Translations under genes and position numbers: made by a program
In this document: one piece after another, positions 20,825 to 28,856 of the stretch
How the letters are laid out: every line of letters starts with the position of its first letter
How positions within the stretch are numbered: the first letter of the stretch is position 1
The notes under the pieces: generated by a model
Seen by the model: only the letters and a program-made list of their open reading frames with translations
Databases searched by the model: none
What the model was told of the DNA's origin: nothing
DNA from: Burkholderia plantarii
GTDB lineage: Bacteria > Pseudomonadota > Gammaproteobacteria > Burkholderiales > Burkholderiaceae
Length of the DNA: 64,000 bases
Assembly: GCF_001411805.1 (NCBI RefSeq)
Contig: NZ_CP007212.1
Location: 2,542,001 to 2,606,000 of the forward strand
Direction: 5' to 3'

Positions 20825-21067
20825 CGGGAAATTGTATCAGTAACACCGGTTGCCGCCGACAGCCTGACGCGCGGCGCAAGCCGGCCGGGCACGGTGTGGA
20901 CGCGACGAGCGGCGCGACGCGGGCAGCGGAACGGGCATCGAATGGAGCATGAGACGGCTGGGTAAATCGGCGGAGCCGTCGGGCGGATGAAGATACCCGG
21001 CCCAACGGACGACAACGCAGGGCACAGCGCAACACGAACGGGCCAATGAAACTGGCTGGACGATCGA

Positions 21068-21093
21068 ATCGGGAAAAGGAAAAAAGGGGGAAG
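21068..21093 (-). terminator. U-rich tail after ffs
   Basis: Directly after the 3' end of the SRP RNA, the minus strand reads CCTTCCCCCTTTTTTCC. The closing stem of the RNA plus this U tract is the likely termination signal. Confidence 0.6.
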
Positions 21094-21193
21094 GTGACGA
21101 GCCTGACCCTCGGCACTGGCGGAAAACGGCTGTGGCTGCTTCGTTCCCGACCTGACCAGGTTCACCGGCCCACCATGCGAGGAGGCCCGTCAC
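21094..21193 (-). ncRNA. ffs: Signal recognition particle RNA (4.5S, small bacterial type)
   Basis: About 100 nt on the minus strand. The diagnostic tetraloop/symmetric-loop region (minus strand GGTCAGGTCGGGAACGAAGC, then AGCCACAG) is present, flanked by the conserved GGTGAACC. The ends pair with each other (5' GTGACGGGCCT with AGGCTCGTCAC 3') over 11 positions including one G-U. A TAGAAT -10 element lies about 5 bases upstream of the 5' end. It forms the RNA core of SRP with Ffh for co-translational membrane targeting. Ends are inferred from pairing. Confidence 0.93.
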
Positions 21194-21587
21194 GGCGAAT
21201 TCTAACATCGCTTCGTCGCGAACGCGACCGATTTATCGCATGACGGTCGCCGCCGACGCGCGCCGAGATACCAATCAGAAACGGCCAGCCCGAGCGAGGC
21301 GTCAAATATGCAGGCCGCCGGCCCGCCCGGACTTGCATTCGCGAGCGCCATCCCCACGTTCCTGCCGTCGCCCGTAGCGGTCCGAACCCCTACTCGCGAA
21401 GCGGATACTATCGCCGCCCACGGCAGATAGCGATTTAGGCTAATATGACGCCCGAGTGACCCGCGAGCCACGGTTTTCAGCGCTTCATGGCCGCCGTTCC
21501 CTGCGGGGCGGACCTGCCTGAACCGGAGGCCGGCGCACCTGACCGGCACCCGCAGGCAGTCCCCGAAACGAATGAGGTATTGACCAA
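21194..21587. other. Intergenic region between ffs and trxA
   Basis: 394 bases with no convincing gene. It should hold the leftward ffs promoter (TAGAAT on the minus strand just upstream of 21193) and the rightward trxA promoter (a TAATAT at 21441-21446 is the best -10 candidate, with no clear -35). The rest is lower in GC than its surroundings and shows no conserved element that I recognise. A 115-residue minus-strand reading across it looks like chance. Confidence 0.5.
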
Positions 21588-21914
21588 ATGAGCGAACAGA
21601 TCAAACACATCAGCGACACGTCGTTCGAACAGGACGTCGTCCGATCCGACAAGCCCGTCCTGCTCGATTTCTGGGCGGAATGGTGCGGCCCCTGCAAGAT
21701 GATCGCCCCGATCCTCGACGAAATCTCGAAGGAATACGGCGACAAGCTGCAGATCGCCAAGATCAACGTCGACGAAAATACGGCGACGCCGGCACGATAT
21801 GGTGTGCGCGGCATCCCGACGCTGATTCTGTTCAAGAACGGCGTACTCGCCGCTCAAAAGGTCGGCGCCCTGTCCAAATCGCAATTGACCGCGTTCCTCG
21901 ACAGCCACCTGTAA
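21588..21914 (+). CDS. trxA: Thioredoxin 1
   Basis: Small cytoplasmic disulfide reductase supplying electrons to ribonucleotide reductase, peroxiredoxins and methionine sulfoxide reductases. The 108-residue protein has the classic active site [13 protein letters not shown] (Cys-Gly-Pro-Cys), the cis-proline in [12 protein letters not shown], and full family length. It is immediately upstream of rho, a pairing conserved in E. coli and many relatives; about 200 bases including a strong hairpin separate them. Confidence 0.98.
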   Translation: MSEQIKHISDTSFEQDVVRSDKPVLLDFWAEWCGPCKMIAPILDEISKEYGDKLQIAKINVDENTATPARYGVRGIPTLILFKNGVLAAQKVGALSKSQLTAFLDSHL

Positions 21915-21928
21915 AAACGGATTTTCCT

Positions 21929-21968
21929 CACAACGCGCCTGTTGCCGGCTGGCAACAGGCGCGTTGTG
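21929..21968 (+). terminator. Strong hairpin between trxA and rho
   Basis: A perfect 18-bp stem (CACAACGCGCCTGTTGCC, 21929-21946, pairing with 21951-21968) around the loop GGCT, starting 15 bases after the trxA stop. No T run follows it on either strand. It may work as an RNA 3'-end protector or a weak terminator, or it may block Rho or exonucleases; it is not a canonical intrinsic terminator. Confidence 0.55.
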
Positions 21969-22008
21969 CAGCCGAGTTACGGCAAGGCAAGGCCGAATCG
22001 GCGTGTGC

Positions 22009-22116
22009 TAGAATTTAAATCGACGTCGCCATCCGACGCAAAAGTCTCAGAGCGTTTCCGCTCGCCCTCCTCCCTATTTCTTTCGTAGCATCTCTCCTCC
22101 CTGGCGGGTTCTCCGT
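22009..22116 (+). promoter_or_regulatory. rho promoter and C-rich leader (candidate rut region)
   Basis: A TAGAAT hexamer at 22009-22014, with an upstream TGTGC, is the likely -10. The roughly 95-base leader to the rho ATG is strongly pyrimidine-rich and poor in G, especially about 22060-22112 (runs such as CCCTCCTCCC and TCTCTCCTCCCT). This is the composition preferred by Rho. E. coli rho is controlled by Rho-dependent attenuation in its leader; the same is inferred here. Confidence 0.5.
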
Positions 22117-23379
22117 ATGCATTTATCCGAGCTCAAGTCTCTGCACGTGTCCGAATTGATCGAAATGGCCAATGGCCTGGAGATCGAAAACGCGAACCGC
22201 CTGCGCAAGCAGGAGCTGATGTTCGCCATTCTAAAAAAGCGCGCCAAGACGGGAGAGACGATCTTCGGCGACGGCACGCTCGAAGTCCTGCCGGACGGCT
22301 TCGGTTTCCTGCGCTCGCCTGAAATGTCGTACCTCGCGAGCACGGACGACATCTATATCAGCCCGTCGCAGATCCGCCGCTTCAACCTGCATACCGGCGA
22401 CACGATCGAAGGTGAAGTCCGCACGCCGAAGGACGGCGAGCGCTACTTCGCGCTCGTCAAGGTCGACAAAGTCAACGGGCAGCCGCCCGAGGCCTCGAAA
22501 CACAAGATCATGTTCGAGAACCTCACGCCGCTGCATCCGAACAAGCCGCTCTCGCTCGAACGCGAGATGCGCGGCGAAGAAAACGTGACGGGCCGCATCA
22601 TCGACATGATCGCGCCGATCGGCAAGGGCCAGCGCGGCCTGCTGGTCGCCTCGCCGAAGTCGGGCAAGACCGTGATGCTCCAGCACATCGCGCACGCCAT
22701 CAAGCAGAACCACCCGGACGTGATCCTGTTCGTGCTGCTGATCGACGAGCGCCCGGAAGAAGTGACCGAAATGCAGCGTTCGGTGGCGGGCGAAGTGATC
22801 GCCTCGACCTTCGACGAACCGGCCACGCGCCACGTGCAGGTCGCCGAAATGGTGATCGAGAAGGCCAAGCGCCTGGTGGAAATGAAGCACGACGTGGTGA
22901 TCCTGCTCGACTCGATCACGCGTCTCGCGCGCGCCTACAACACCGTGATCCCGGCCTCGGGCAAGGTGCTCACGGGCGGTGTCGACGCCAACGCGCTGCA
23001 GCGCCCGAAGCGCTTCTTCGGCGCGGCGCGCAATATCGAGGAAGGCGGCTCGCTGACCATCATCGGTACCGCGCTGATCGAAACCGGCAGCCGCATGGAC
23101 GACGTGATCTACGAAGAGTTCAAGGGCACCGGCAACATGGAAGTCCACCTCGAGCGCCGTCTCGCGGAAAAGCGCGTCTACCCGTCGATCAACCTGAACA
23201 AGTCGGGCACGCGACGCGAGGAAATGCTGATCAAGCCCGACATCCTTCAGAAGATCTGGGTGCTGCGCAAGTTCATCCACGACATGGACGAAGTCGAGGC
23301 AATGGAATTCCTGCTCGACAAGATTCGTCAGACCAAGAGCAACTCCGAGTTCTTCGACCTGATGCGCCGCGGCGGCTGA
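22117..23379 (+). CDS. rho: Transcription termination factor Rho
   Basis: Hexameric RNA-dependent ATPase/helicase that terminates transcription at C-rich unstructured RNA. The 420-residue protein is the compact (E. coli-like) form. It has an N-terminal helical domain ([20 protein letters not shown]), a cold-shock-like RNA-binding domain with GFGFLRS and [12 protein letters not shown], Walker [12 protein letters not shown], Walker [17 protein letters not shown], the Q and R loops, and a complete C-terminus. There is no large insertion of the kind seen in actinobacterial or Clostridium Rho. Confidence 0.98.
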   Translation: MHLSELKSLHVSELIEMANGLEIENANRLRKQELMFAILKKRAKTGETIFGDGTLEVLPDGFGFLRSPEMSYLASTDDIYISPSQIRRFNLHTGDTIEGEVRTPKDGERYFALVKVDKVNGQPPEASKHKIMFENLTPLHPNKPLSLEREMRGEENVTGRIIDMIAPIGKGQRGLLVASPKSGKTVMLQHIAHAIKQNHPDVILFVLLIDERPEEVTEMQRSVAGEVIASTFDEPATRHVQVAEMVIEKAKRLVEMKHDVVILLDSITRLARAYNTVIPASGKVLTGGVDANALQRPKRFFGAARNIEEGGSLTIIGTALIETGSRMDDVIYEEFKGTGNMEVHLERRLAEKRVYPSINLNKSGTRREEMLIKPDILQKIWVLRKFIHDMDEVEAMEFLLDKIRQTKSNSEFFDLMRRGG

Positions 23380-23431
23380 GCCCGCTCGGCGCCAGGCCGA
23401 ACCGGCGCGAAGCCGGAGCAAGCCCCAGGAA

Positions 23432-23454
23432 GCCGCCCGCGAGGCGGCTTTTTC
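23432..23454 (+). terminator. Rho-independent terminator after rho
   Basis: AGCCGCC/GGCGGCT stem around CGCGA followed by TTTT, 52 bases after the rho stop. It sits just before the merR promoter region. Confidence 0.75.
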
Positions 23455-23465
23455 AGGCTCCAACC

Positions 23466-23495
23466 TGTACGTGAACGTACACGTTGATCTATAAT
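23466..23495 (+). promoter_or_regulatory. merR promoter with overlapping palindromic operator
   Basis: A consensus -10, TATAAT, lies at 23490-23495, about 46 bases before the merR start. Just upstream are two overlapping dyads: the perfect repeat TGTACGT-GA-ACGTACA at 23466-23481 and AACGT-AC-ACGTT at 23474-23485. The -35 is poor, as is usual for MerR-activated promoters, whose operator lies within an over-long spacer. The second dyad is centred about 10 bases upstream of the -10. Autoregulation by the downstream MerR protein is inferred. Confidence 0.6.
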
Positions 23496-23541
23496 CGATG
23501 GCATCCTGTCATTCGCCGTGCGCGCTTGCGCCCAGATCACC

Positions 23542-24042
23542 ATGACCCGCTCCTTTGCCCCCTCCCTGCTGACCGTGCGCGACGCCGCCGAACGCCTCGG
23601 CGTCACGCCGCGAACGCTGAAGTACTACGAGGAGCGCGGGCTGGTCACGCCGAGCCGCAGCGAAGGCCGCTACCGGCTCTACGCCGAGACCGACCTCGAG
23701 CGCTTCGCTAGGATCCTGCGGCTGCGCGCGCTCGGCTTCTCGCTGCACGGCATCACCGAGATGCTGAAGCGGCCGAGCGAGGCGGCCGGCGACGGGCAGC
23801 GGCGCTTCTCGGACGATTCGCTGCGCGAGATCCACGCGAACCTCGCGCAGCAGGTGGCGACGCTCGACGAACGGATCGCCGCCGCGCGCCGCGAGCTGCA
23901 CGAGGTCGAGACGATCCGCGCCGAACTGCTGCACGACATCGATTACGTCGAGCGGCGCCTGGCCGGCGAGGACCCCGACGCGCTGGTCGCACGCCGCCGG
24001 GCAGCCGCGAAGCAGGCCCGCAGCCGCAGGTCACGGCCATGA
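23542..24042 (+). CDS. MerR family transcriptional regulator
   Basis: 166-residue regulator. The N-terminal winged helix-turn-helix is typical: LLTVRDAAERLGVTPRTLKYYEERGLVTPSRSEGRYRLY, then DLERFARILRLRALGFSLHGITEML. A coiled-coil dimerisation helix follows (about residues 90-140, LREIHANLAQQVATLDERIAAARREL). No cysteine is present, so metal or thiol sensing of the MerR/CueR/ZntR type is unlikely; a small-molecule or stress ligand is more probable. The start at 23542 is chosen over 23518 by family length. The gene overlaps the MFS exporter by 4 bases, so the exporter is the likely target. Confidence 0.9.
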   Translation: MTRSFAPSLLTVRDAAERLGVTPRTLKYYEERGLVTPSRSEGRYRLYAETDLERFARILRLRALGFSLHGITEMLKRPSEAAGDGQRRFSDDSLREIHANLAQQVATLDERIAAARRELHEVETIRAELLHDIDYVERRLAGEDPDALVARRRAAAKQARSRRSRP

Positions 24043-25598
24043 GCAGCCTCGCCCCCACCCAGGCGCCGCCGGGCAACCTCGCGGCATCGCGCGGCGAGCT
24101 GTTTCGCTGGGCGCTCGCGTTCGTCACCGGCCTCGACTACTTCGACAACGCGCTGTTCTCGTTCTTCGCCAGCTACATCGCCGGCGGCATCAACGCCTCG
24201 CCCGACGAACTCGTCTGGGCCTCGAGCGCCTATGCGATCACGGCCGTGCTCGGCATCCTCCAGCAACAATGGTGGATCGACCGCGTCGGCCATCGCCGCT
24301 ACGTGAGCGGCTGCATGCTGCTCTACGCGCTCGGCGCGATCGCCGCCACGCTCGCCGACACCTCGCTCGAACTCGCGTTCGCGCGCGGCTTCCAGGGCTA
24401 TTTCATCGGCCCGATGATGGGCGCCTGCCGCATCCTGATCCAGATCACCTATCCGGCGCCGAAGCGCGCGCCCGCGCTGCGTGCGTTCCTCGTCATGCTG
24501 CTGCTCGGCACCTCGCTCGCGCCGATCGTCGGCGGCGAACTGATCGCGCGCTTCACCTGGCGCGCGGTGTTCGCCTGCACGGTGCCGATGGCGCTCGCGA
24601 GCTCGCTGCTGGCCTATGTCACGCTGCCCGATTCCGGCCACGCGCCGCCCGCCGAGCGCACCCCGAGCCAGATCTGGCCATACGTGATCTTCGCGTTCGC
24701 GCAGGGCTCGCTGCAGATCGTGATGCAGCAGGTGCGCTACCAGCTGTTCCTGTCGTCTCCGCTGCTGATCCTGCTGACGGTGGCCGGCTTCGCGGCGCTG
24801 GCGCTGTTCGCGCGCCATCAGTGGAACCAGCCCGCGCCGCTGGTACGCATGTCGGCGCTGCGGCTGCGCACGTTCCAGGTCGGCCTGCTGCTGTACGTGT
24901 TCTATTACTACATCACCACTTCGTTCAGCTACCTGACCTCGCGCCTCCTCGAGGCGGGACTCGGCTATCCGGTCGAGAACGCCGGGCGGCTGACGGGCGC
25001 CACCTCGCTGATCGCGTCCACCGCGCTGTTCGTCTATCTGCGCTACGCGAAACACGTCACGCACAAGAAATGGTTCATCGTGCCGGGCTTCGCGCTCGCG
25101 GCCGGCGCCGCGTTCACGATGGCGCGGATGTCGCCCGGGGTCGGCGAGGCCGAGCTGATCGCGCCGCTGCTGATGCGCGGCCTGTTGCTGCTGTTCATCG
25201 TGATGCCGGTCGCGAACCTGACGTTCCGCGCATTCACGATCGACGACTACACGCACAGCTACCGCCTGAAAAACATCGTGCGCCAGCTGACGCTGTCGTT
25301 CGCGACCGCCTCGGTGATCATCATCGAGCAGCATCGCGACGCGCTGCACCGCGAACGGCTGTTCGAGCAGGCGAGCGTGTTCAACCCCGCCTTCGCGCAG
25401 ACCGTCGAGGCGCTCGTACGCGGCTACGCCGGCGGCGGCCACGCGGCGGGCGACGCGCACACGCTCGCGCTGGTGTCGATCAGCGAGACGATCGGGCGCC
25501 AGGCGGCGTTCCTGACCTCGCTCGACGGCTTCCTGTTCATCGCCGGCGTCGCGCTGTGCGGCGGCCTGTTCGCCGCCTGGCAAAAATCCATCGATTGA
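24039..25598 (+). CDS. MFS transporter, DHA2-type (drug/H+ antiporter-like)
   Basis: 519-residue inner-membrane protein with about 14 hydrophobic segments. The layout resembles EmrB/QacA-like exporters, with LGTSLAPIVGGELIARFTWRAVFACTVPMALA matching the motif C region. The first helices (FRWALAFVTGLDYFDNALFSFF) and the DRVGHRRYVSG loop (motif A-like) fit the major facilitator superfamily. The substrate is unknown. Its start overlaps the merR stop (ATGA), so the two are translationally coupled; the regulator probably senses the exported compound. Confidence 0.88.
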   Translation: MSSLAPTQAPPGNLAASRGELFRWALAFVTGLDYFDNALFSFFASYIAGGINASPDELVWASSAYAITAVLGILQQQWWIDRVGHRRYVSGCMLLYALGAIAATLADTSLELAFARGFQGYFIGPMMGACRILIQITYPAPKRAPALRAFLVMLLLGTSLAPIVGGELIARFTWRAVFACTVPMALASSLLAYVTLPDSGHAPPAERTPSQIWPYVIFAFAQGSLQIVMQQVRYQLFLSSPLLILLTVAGFAALALFARHQWNQPAPLVRMSALRLRTFQVGLLLYVFYYYITTSFSYLTSRLLEAGLGYPVENAGRLTGATSLIASTALFVYLRYAKHVTHKKWFIVPGFALAAGAAFTMARMSPGVGEAELIAPLLMRGLLLLFIVMPVANLTFRAFTIDDYTHSYRLKNIVRQLTLSFATASVIIIEQHRDALHRERLFEQASVFNPAFAQTVEALVRGYAGGGHAAGDAHTLALVSISETIGRQAAFLTSLDGFLFIAGVALCGGLFAAWQKSID

Positions 25599-25636
25599 GG
25601 TACCGTGCGCTGTCTCGTCACGCCCGCCCCGTATCG

Positions 25637-26482
25637 ATGTTCTCCCGACTCTCCCGGTGGCTCGACACGCGCCGCCGCGACCGCGCGCTGCGCGCGTTCC
25701 CGATTCCCGACGCGCTGTGGGACGCCACGCTCGCGAAACTGCCGTTCCTCTCGGCGCGGCCCGCGGCCGAGCTGGCCCGGCTGCGCGAGATGGCCAGCTG
25801 CCTGCTCGCCGAAAAATCCTTCTCGACCACCCACGGCCTCGAGCTGACCGACGCGATGACGGTCAACATCGCCGCGCAGGCCTGCCTGCCGGTGCTGAAC
25901 CTCGGGCTCGACCTCTATCGCGGCTGGGGCGGCGTGATCGTCTATCCGGGCGAATTCCTGATTCCCCACACCGTCGAGGACGAGGCCGGCGTGGTCCACG
26001 AGTTCACCCAGGACGCGGTCGGCCAGGCCCTGCCGGGCGGCGGCCCGGTGATCCTGTCGTGGGAGGACGTGCAGATGGCCGACGGCAGCGACGTGTACAA
26101 CGTCGTGATCCACGAGTTCGCGCACAAGATCGACATGATCAACGGCGAGGCGGACGGCCATCCGCCGTTGTTCCGCCGGCTGCACGCGCCGCATCTGGAC
26201 GCGACGCGCTGGGAAGACGTGTTCGATCATGCCTATGACCGCTTCTGCGACCGCGTCGACGCGGTGCCGGATCGCGCCTGGGCGCGCTTCGAGCGCAATT
26301 CGCTGATCGAGCCCTACGCGGCCAACCATCCGTCGGAGTTCTTCGCGATCTGCAGCGAGGCGCTGTTCGTGCGCCCGGGCCCGTTCGAGGCCGAGTTTCC
26401 GGAGCTCTACCGGTTGCTCGCGCACTATTACCGGCAGGACCCGGCCGGCACCGGCGCGCTCGACGGCCTGGCGGCCCGCTGA
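25637..26482 (+). CDS. mtfA: M90 zinc metallopeptidase, MtfA family
   Basis: 281-residue cytosolic protein. The zinc-binding HExxH motif is seen as VVIHEFAHKIDMINGEADG; further conserved segments are PGEFLIP, ILSWEDV and the C-terminal YAANHPSEFFAICSEALFV with the third ligand region. In E. coli MtfA binds the glucose repressor Mlc and has aminopeptidase activity, modulating ptsG. Whether a partner like Mlc exists in this organism cannot be told. Start ATG at 25637; the gene follows the MFS gene by 38 bases. Confidence 0.92.
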   Translation: MFSRLSRWLDTRRRDRALRAFPIPDALWDATLAKLPFLSARPAAELARLREMASCLLAEKSFSTTHGLELTDAMTVNIAAQACLPVLNLGLDLYRGWGGVIVYPGEFLIPHTVEDEAGVVHEFTQDAVGQALPGGGPVILSWEDVQMADGSDVYNVVIHEFAHKIDMINGEADGHPPLFRRLHAPHLDATRWEDVFDHAYDRFCDRVDAVPDRAWARFERNSLIEPYAANHPSEFFAICSEALFVRPGPFEAEFPELYRLLAHYYRQDPAGTGALDGLAAR

Positions 26483-26542
26483 GCCGAATCGCGCAGGCGG
26501 CGCCGGGTACGCCAAAAAATCGTCAAGCAACTGATTTTCTGG

Positions 26543-26648
26543 CATAATCGCCGTTTTTCGACCTAAGGCAAGTGGCTCGCAACGGCGCGGCGTCCGGTTT
26601 GACGGATTCGCGCGGCGGGTTGGCTACCGCTCCATTACAGGAAACATC
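26543..26648 (+). promoter_or_regulatory. rpmE2 promoter region
   Basis: An extended -10, TGGCATAAT, ends near 26548, leaving a leader of about 95 bases before the rpmE2 ATG. No Zur-type palindrome is evident in the region. The ribosome binding site ACAGGAAAC lies just before the start. Confidence 0.45.
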
Positions 26649-26909
26649 ATGAAACCGGGCATCCATCCGAATTATCGCGAAGTCGTCTTCCAGGACATGT
26701 CGAACGGCTTCAAGTTCATCACGCGCTCGACGATCCAGACGCGTGAAACGATCGACCTCGACGGCAAGACCTATCCGCTCGCCAAGATCGAAGTGTCGTC
26801 GGAGTCGCACTCGTTCTACACGGGCCAGCAGAAGATCATGGACACGGCCGGCCGTGTCGAGAAGTTCAAGAACAAGTTCGGCGCGCGCGCCAACGGCAAG
26901 GCGGCGTAA
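26649..26909 (+). CDS. rpmE2: 50S ribosomal protein L31, type B
   Basis: 86-residue ribosomal protein that bridges the two subunits. It begins [20 protein letters not shown] and continues with the type B-specific insertion ([22 protein letters not shown]) and [13 protein letters not shown]. There is no cysteine anywhere, so it is the zinc-free form, in contrast to zinc-ribbon L31 (RpmE). A strong ribosome binding site precedes the ATG and a terminator follows, so it is a single-gene unit. Confidence 0.97.
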   Translation: MKPGIHPNYREVVFQDMSNGFKFITRSTIQTRETIDLDGKTYPLAKIEVSSESHSFYTGQQKIMDTAGRVEKFKNKFGARANGKAA

Positions 26910-26952
26910 GCTCGCCACGCGACACCGGCTGGCGGCATCGCCGGATCGAACG

Positions 26953-26980
26953 AAAAGGGCAGCCAAGGCTGCCCTTTTTT
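26953..26980 (+). terminator. Rho-independent terminator after rpmE2
   Basis: AAAAGGGCAGCC and GGCTGCCCTTTT form a 12-bp stem around AA, ending in TTTTTT. Confidence 0.92.
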
Positions 26981-27096
26981 CGTCTGCGCGCTCGCGGCAC
27001 CGCCCGCGCGCAGCGTCTACAATGCCGGATGCTCGCAAGTCGGCCGTGCCCGCCGACGCCGGCCAAGCGCCTCCTCATACCAAGTCAGTCATCTGC

Positions 27097-28854
27097 ATGA
27101 AGCCCGTCGTTCGCCTTACCGCCTCCGCCACGCGCGCGCTGCCGCGCTGGCTGCTGCTCACGCTCTGTCTCGTCTACGCGGCGTTCGGCCTGTTCGGGCG
27201 CGACCCGTGGAAAAACGAGGACGCGGCCGGCTTCGGCGTGATGTGGACCATGGCGGGCGGCTCGGCGCACGACTGGCTGCTGCCGAACCTGGTCGGCAAG
27301 TTCGTCACCTCCGACGGCCCGCTCGGCTACTGGCTCGGCGCGCTCGGCATCCGCGCGTTCAGCCCGTGGCTCGACGCGAGCAACGCGTCGCGCCTCTCCA
27401 CCGGCGTGCTGTTCTGCGTCGCCTGCGCGTTCGTCTGGTTCACCGCCTACCTGCTCGGCCGCCGCGCCGAGGTGCAGCCGTTCAAGTACGCGTTCGGCGG
27501 CGAACCCGAGCCGCGCGACTACGGCCGCACGCTCGCCGACGGCGCGCTGCTGGTGCTGCTCGCCTGCTTCGGCCTGGCCGAGCGCGGCCACGAAACCACC
27601 CCGCAGCTCGCGCAGTTCGCCTGGATCGCGATGCTGGTCTACGGCCTGGTGCGGATGACCGACAAGCCGCTGCACGGCGCCGCCTGGTGGGGCGCGGCGG
27701 TGGGCCTGCTGCTGTTGTCGGGCAATCCGGTGCTGACGGGCGCGCTGATCGTCGGCACCGTGGTGCTGATCGCCGTCACGCCCGAGGTGCGCCATCGCCA
27801 TCTGGCGCTGGTCGGCCTGCCGATCGCGATCGTGCTGTTCGCGCTGTGGCCCCTCGCCGCGTTGCGGCTCTACCCCGACGACGCGTCCTGGTTCCTCGAC
27901 CAGTGGATGCACGGCAGCCTGATGCGCTTCTCGGGGCCGCCCACGGCCGTGCTCAAGTACGCGGCGAAGAACCTGCCGCTGTTCACCTGGCCGGCCTGGC
28001 CGCTCGCGATCTGGGCGTGGATCAGCTGGAAGGGCTGGCGGCGCCGGCCGCACATCGCGATTCCGCTCGCCGTCGCCGCGCCGCTGGTCGCGCTGGTGAT
28101 CCTGCAAAGCCAGCAGACCAACCGCGTCTACATGCTGCTGCTGCCGCCGCTCGCGGTGCTCGCGACCTTCGCGCTGCCCACGCTCAAGCGCGGCGCGATC
28201 AACGCGATCGACTGGTTCGCGGTGCTCAGCTTCACGATCCTCGGCAGCTTCGTCTGGCTGGTCTGGCTCGCCTCGGTCACTGGCTTCCCGCATCCGCTCG
28301 CGCGCAACCTCGGCCGCCTCGTGCCGGGCTACGTGCCGCATTTCAACGCGCTCGCGTTCGCCTGCGCGCTGATCGTCACCGGCTGCTGGTTCGTGCTGGT
28401 GCGCTGGCGCATCTCGCGGCAGCCGAAGGTGCTGTGGCGCAGCGTGGTGCTGTCGGGCGCCGGCACCACGCTGATGTGGGTGCTGCTGATGACGCTGTGG
28501 CTGCCGTTCGTGAACTACAGCCGGACCTATCGCGACGTCGCGGTGCAAATCGCCGCGCACCTGCCGGCCGACTACGAATGCATCTCGCCGGTGCGGCTCG
28601 GCGATGCGCAGATCGCGACCTTCGCCTATTTCGGCGACATGCACTTCTCGTTCACCGACAACTGCGACGTGATCCTGCGCCAGGACGCCGCCGACTACGG
28701 CGACCCGAGCGCGATGTCCGAATACGTCTGGCGACTGGTCTGGGAAGGCCGCCGCGCGGCCGACCGCGACGAGCGCTTCCGCCTCTACGAGCGCATCGAG
28801 CGGCCGCGTTCGCCGGTGCGCCGCCACGCGCACGGCCGCGGCGCGCGCGGCTGA
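27097..28854 (+). CDS. GT39/GT83-type membrane glycosyltransferase (ArnT-like)
   Basis: 585-residue polytopic membrane protein with 10 or more hydrophobic segments and the acidic motif of lipid-linked sugar transferases near the N-terminus (DPWKNEDAAGFGVMW, following the first helix LLLTLCLVYAAFGLFGRD). It resembles ArnT/PMT-family enzymes that transfer sugars from polyprenyl phosphate donors to lipid A or protein at the periplasmic face. The real acceptor is unknown. It is a distant paralogue of the arnT at 51691. Start at ATG 27097; the stop is followed within 5 bases by the MATE gene. Confidence 0.8.
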   Translation: MKPVVRLTASATRALPRWLLLTLCLVYAAFGLFGRDPWKNEDAAGFGVMWTMAGGSAHDWLLPNLVGKFVTSDGPLGYWLGALGIRAFSPWLDASNASRLSTGVLFCVACAFVWFTAYLLGRRAEVQPFKYAFGGEPEPRDYGRTLADGALLVLLACFGLAERGHETTPQLAQFAWIAMLVYGLVRMTDKPLHGAAWWGAAVGLLLLSGNPVLTGALIVGTVVLIAVTPEVRHRHLALVGLPIAIVLFALWPLAALRLYPDDASWFLDQWMHGSLMRFSGPPTAVLKYAAKNLPLFTWPAWPLAIWAWISWKGWRRRPHIAIPLAVAAPLVALVILQSQQTNRVYMLLLPPLAVLATFALPTLKRGAINAIDWFAVLSFTILGSFVWLVWLASVTGFPHPLARNLGRLVPGYVPHFNALAFACALIVTGCWFVLVRWRISRQPKVLWRSVVLSGAGTTLMWVLLMTLWLPFVNYSRTYRDVAVQIAAHLPADYECISPVRLGDAQIATFAYFGDMHFSFTDNCDVILRQDAADYGDPSAMSEYVWRLVWEGRRAADRDERFRLYERIERPRSPVRRHAHGRGARG

Positions 28855-28856
28855 CC

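Noticed and set aside
21202..21549. 115-codon minus-strand open frame between ffs and trxA
   Set aside because: Would overlap the ffs promoter; no ribosome binding site and no recognisable domain.
23943..25583. 546-codon minus-strand open frame
   Set aside because: Antisense shadow of the MFS transporter.
26483..26648. Zur box before the zinc-free L31 gene
   Set aside because: No convincing palindrome of the Zur type in the 166-base region.
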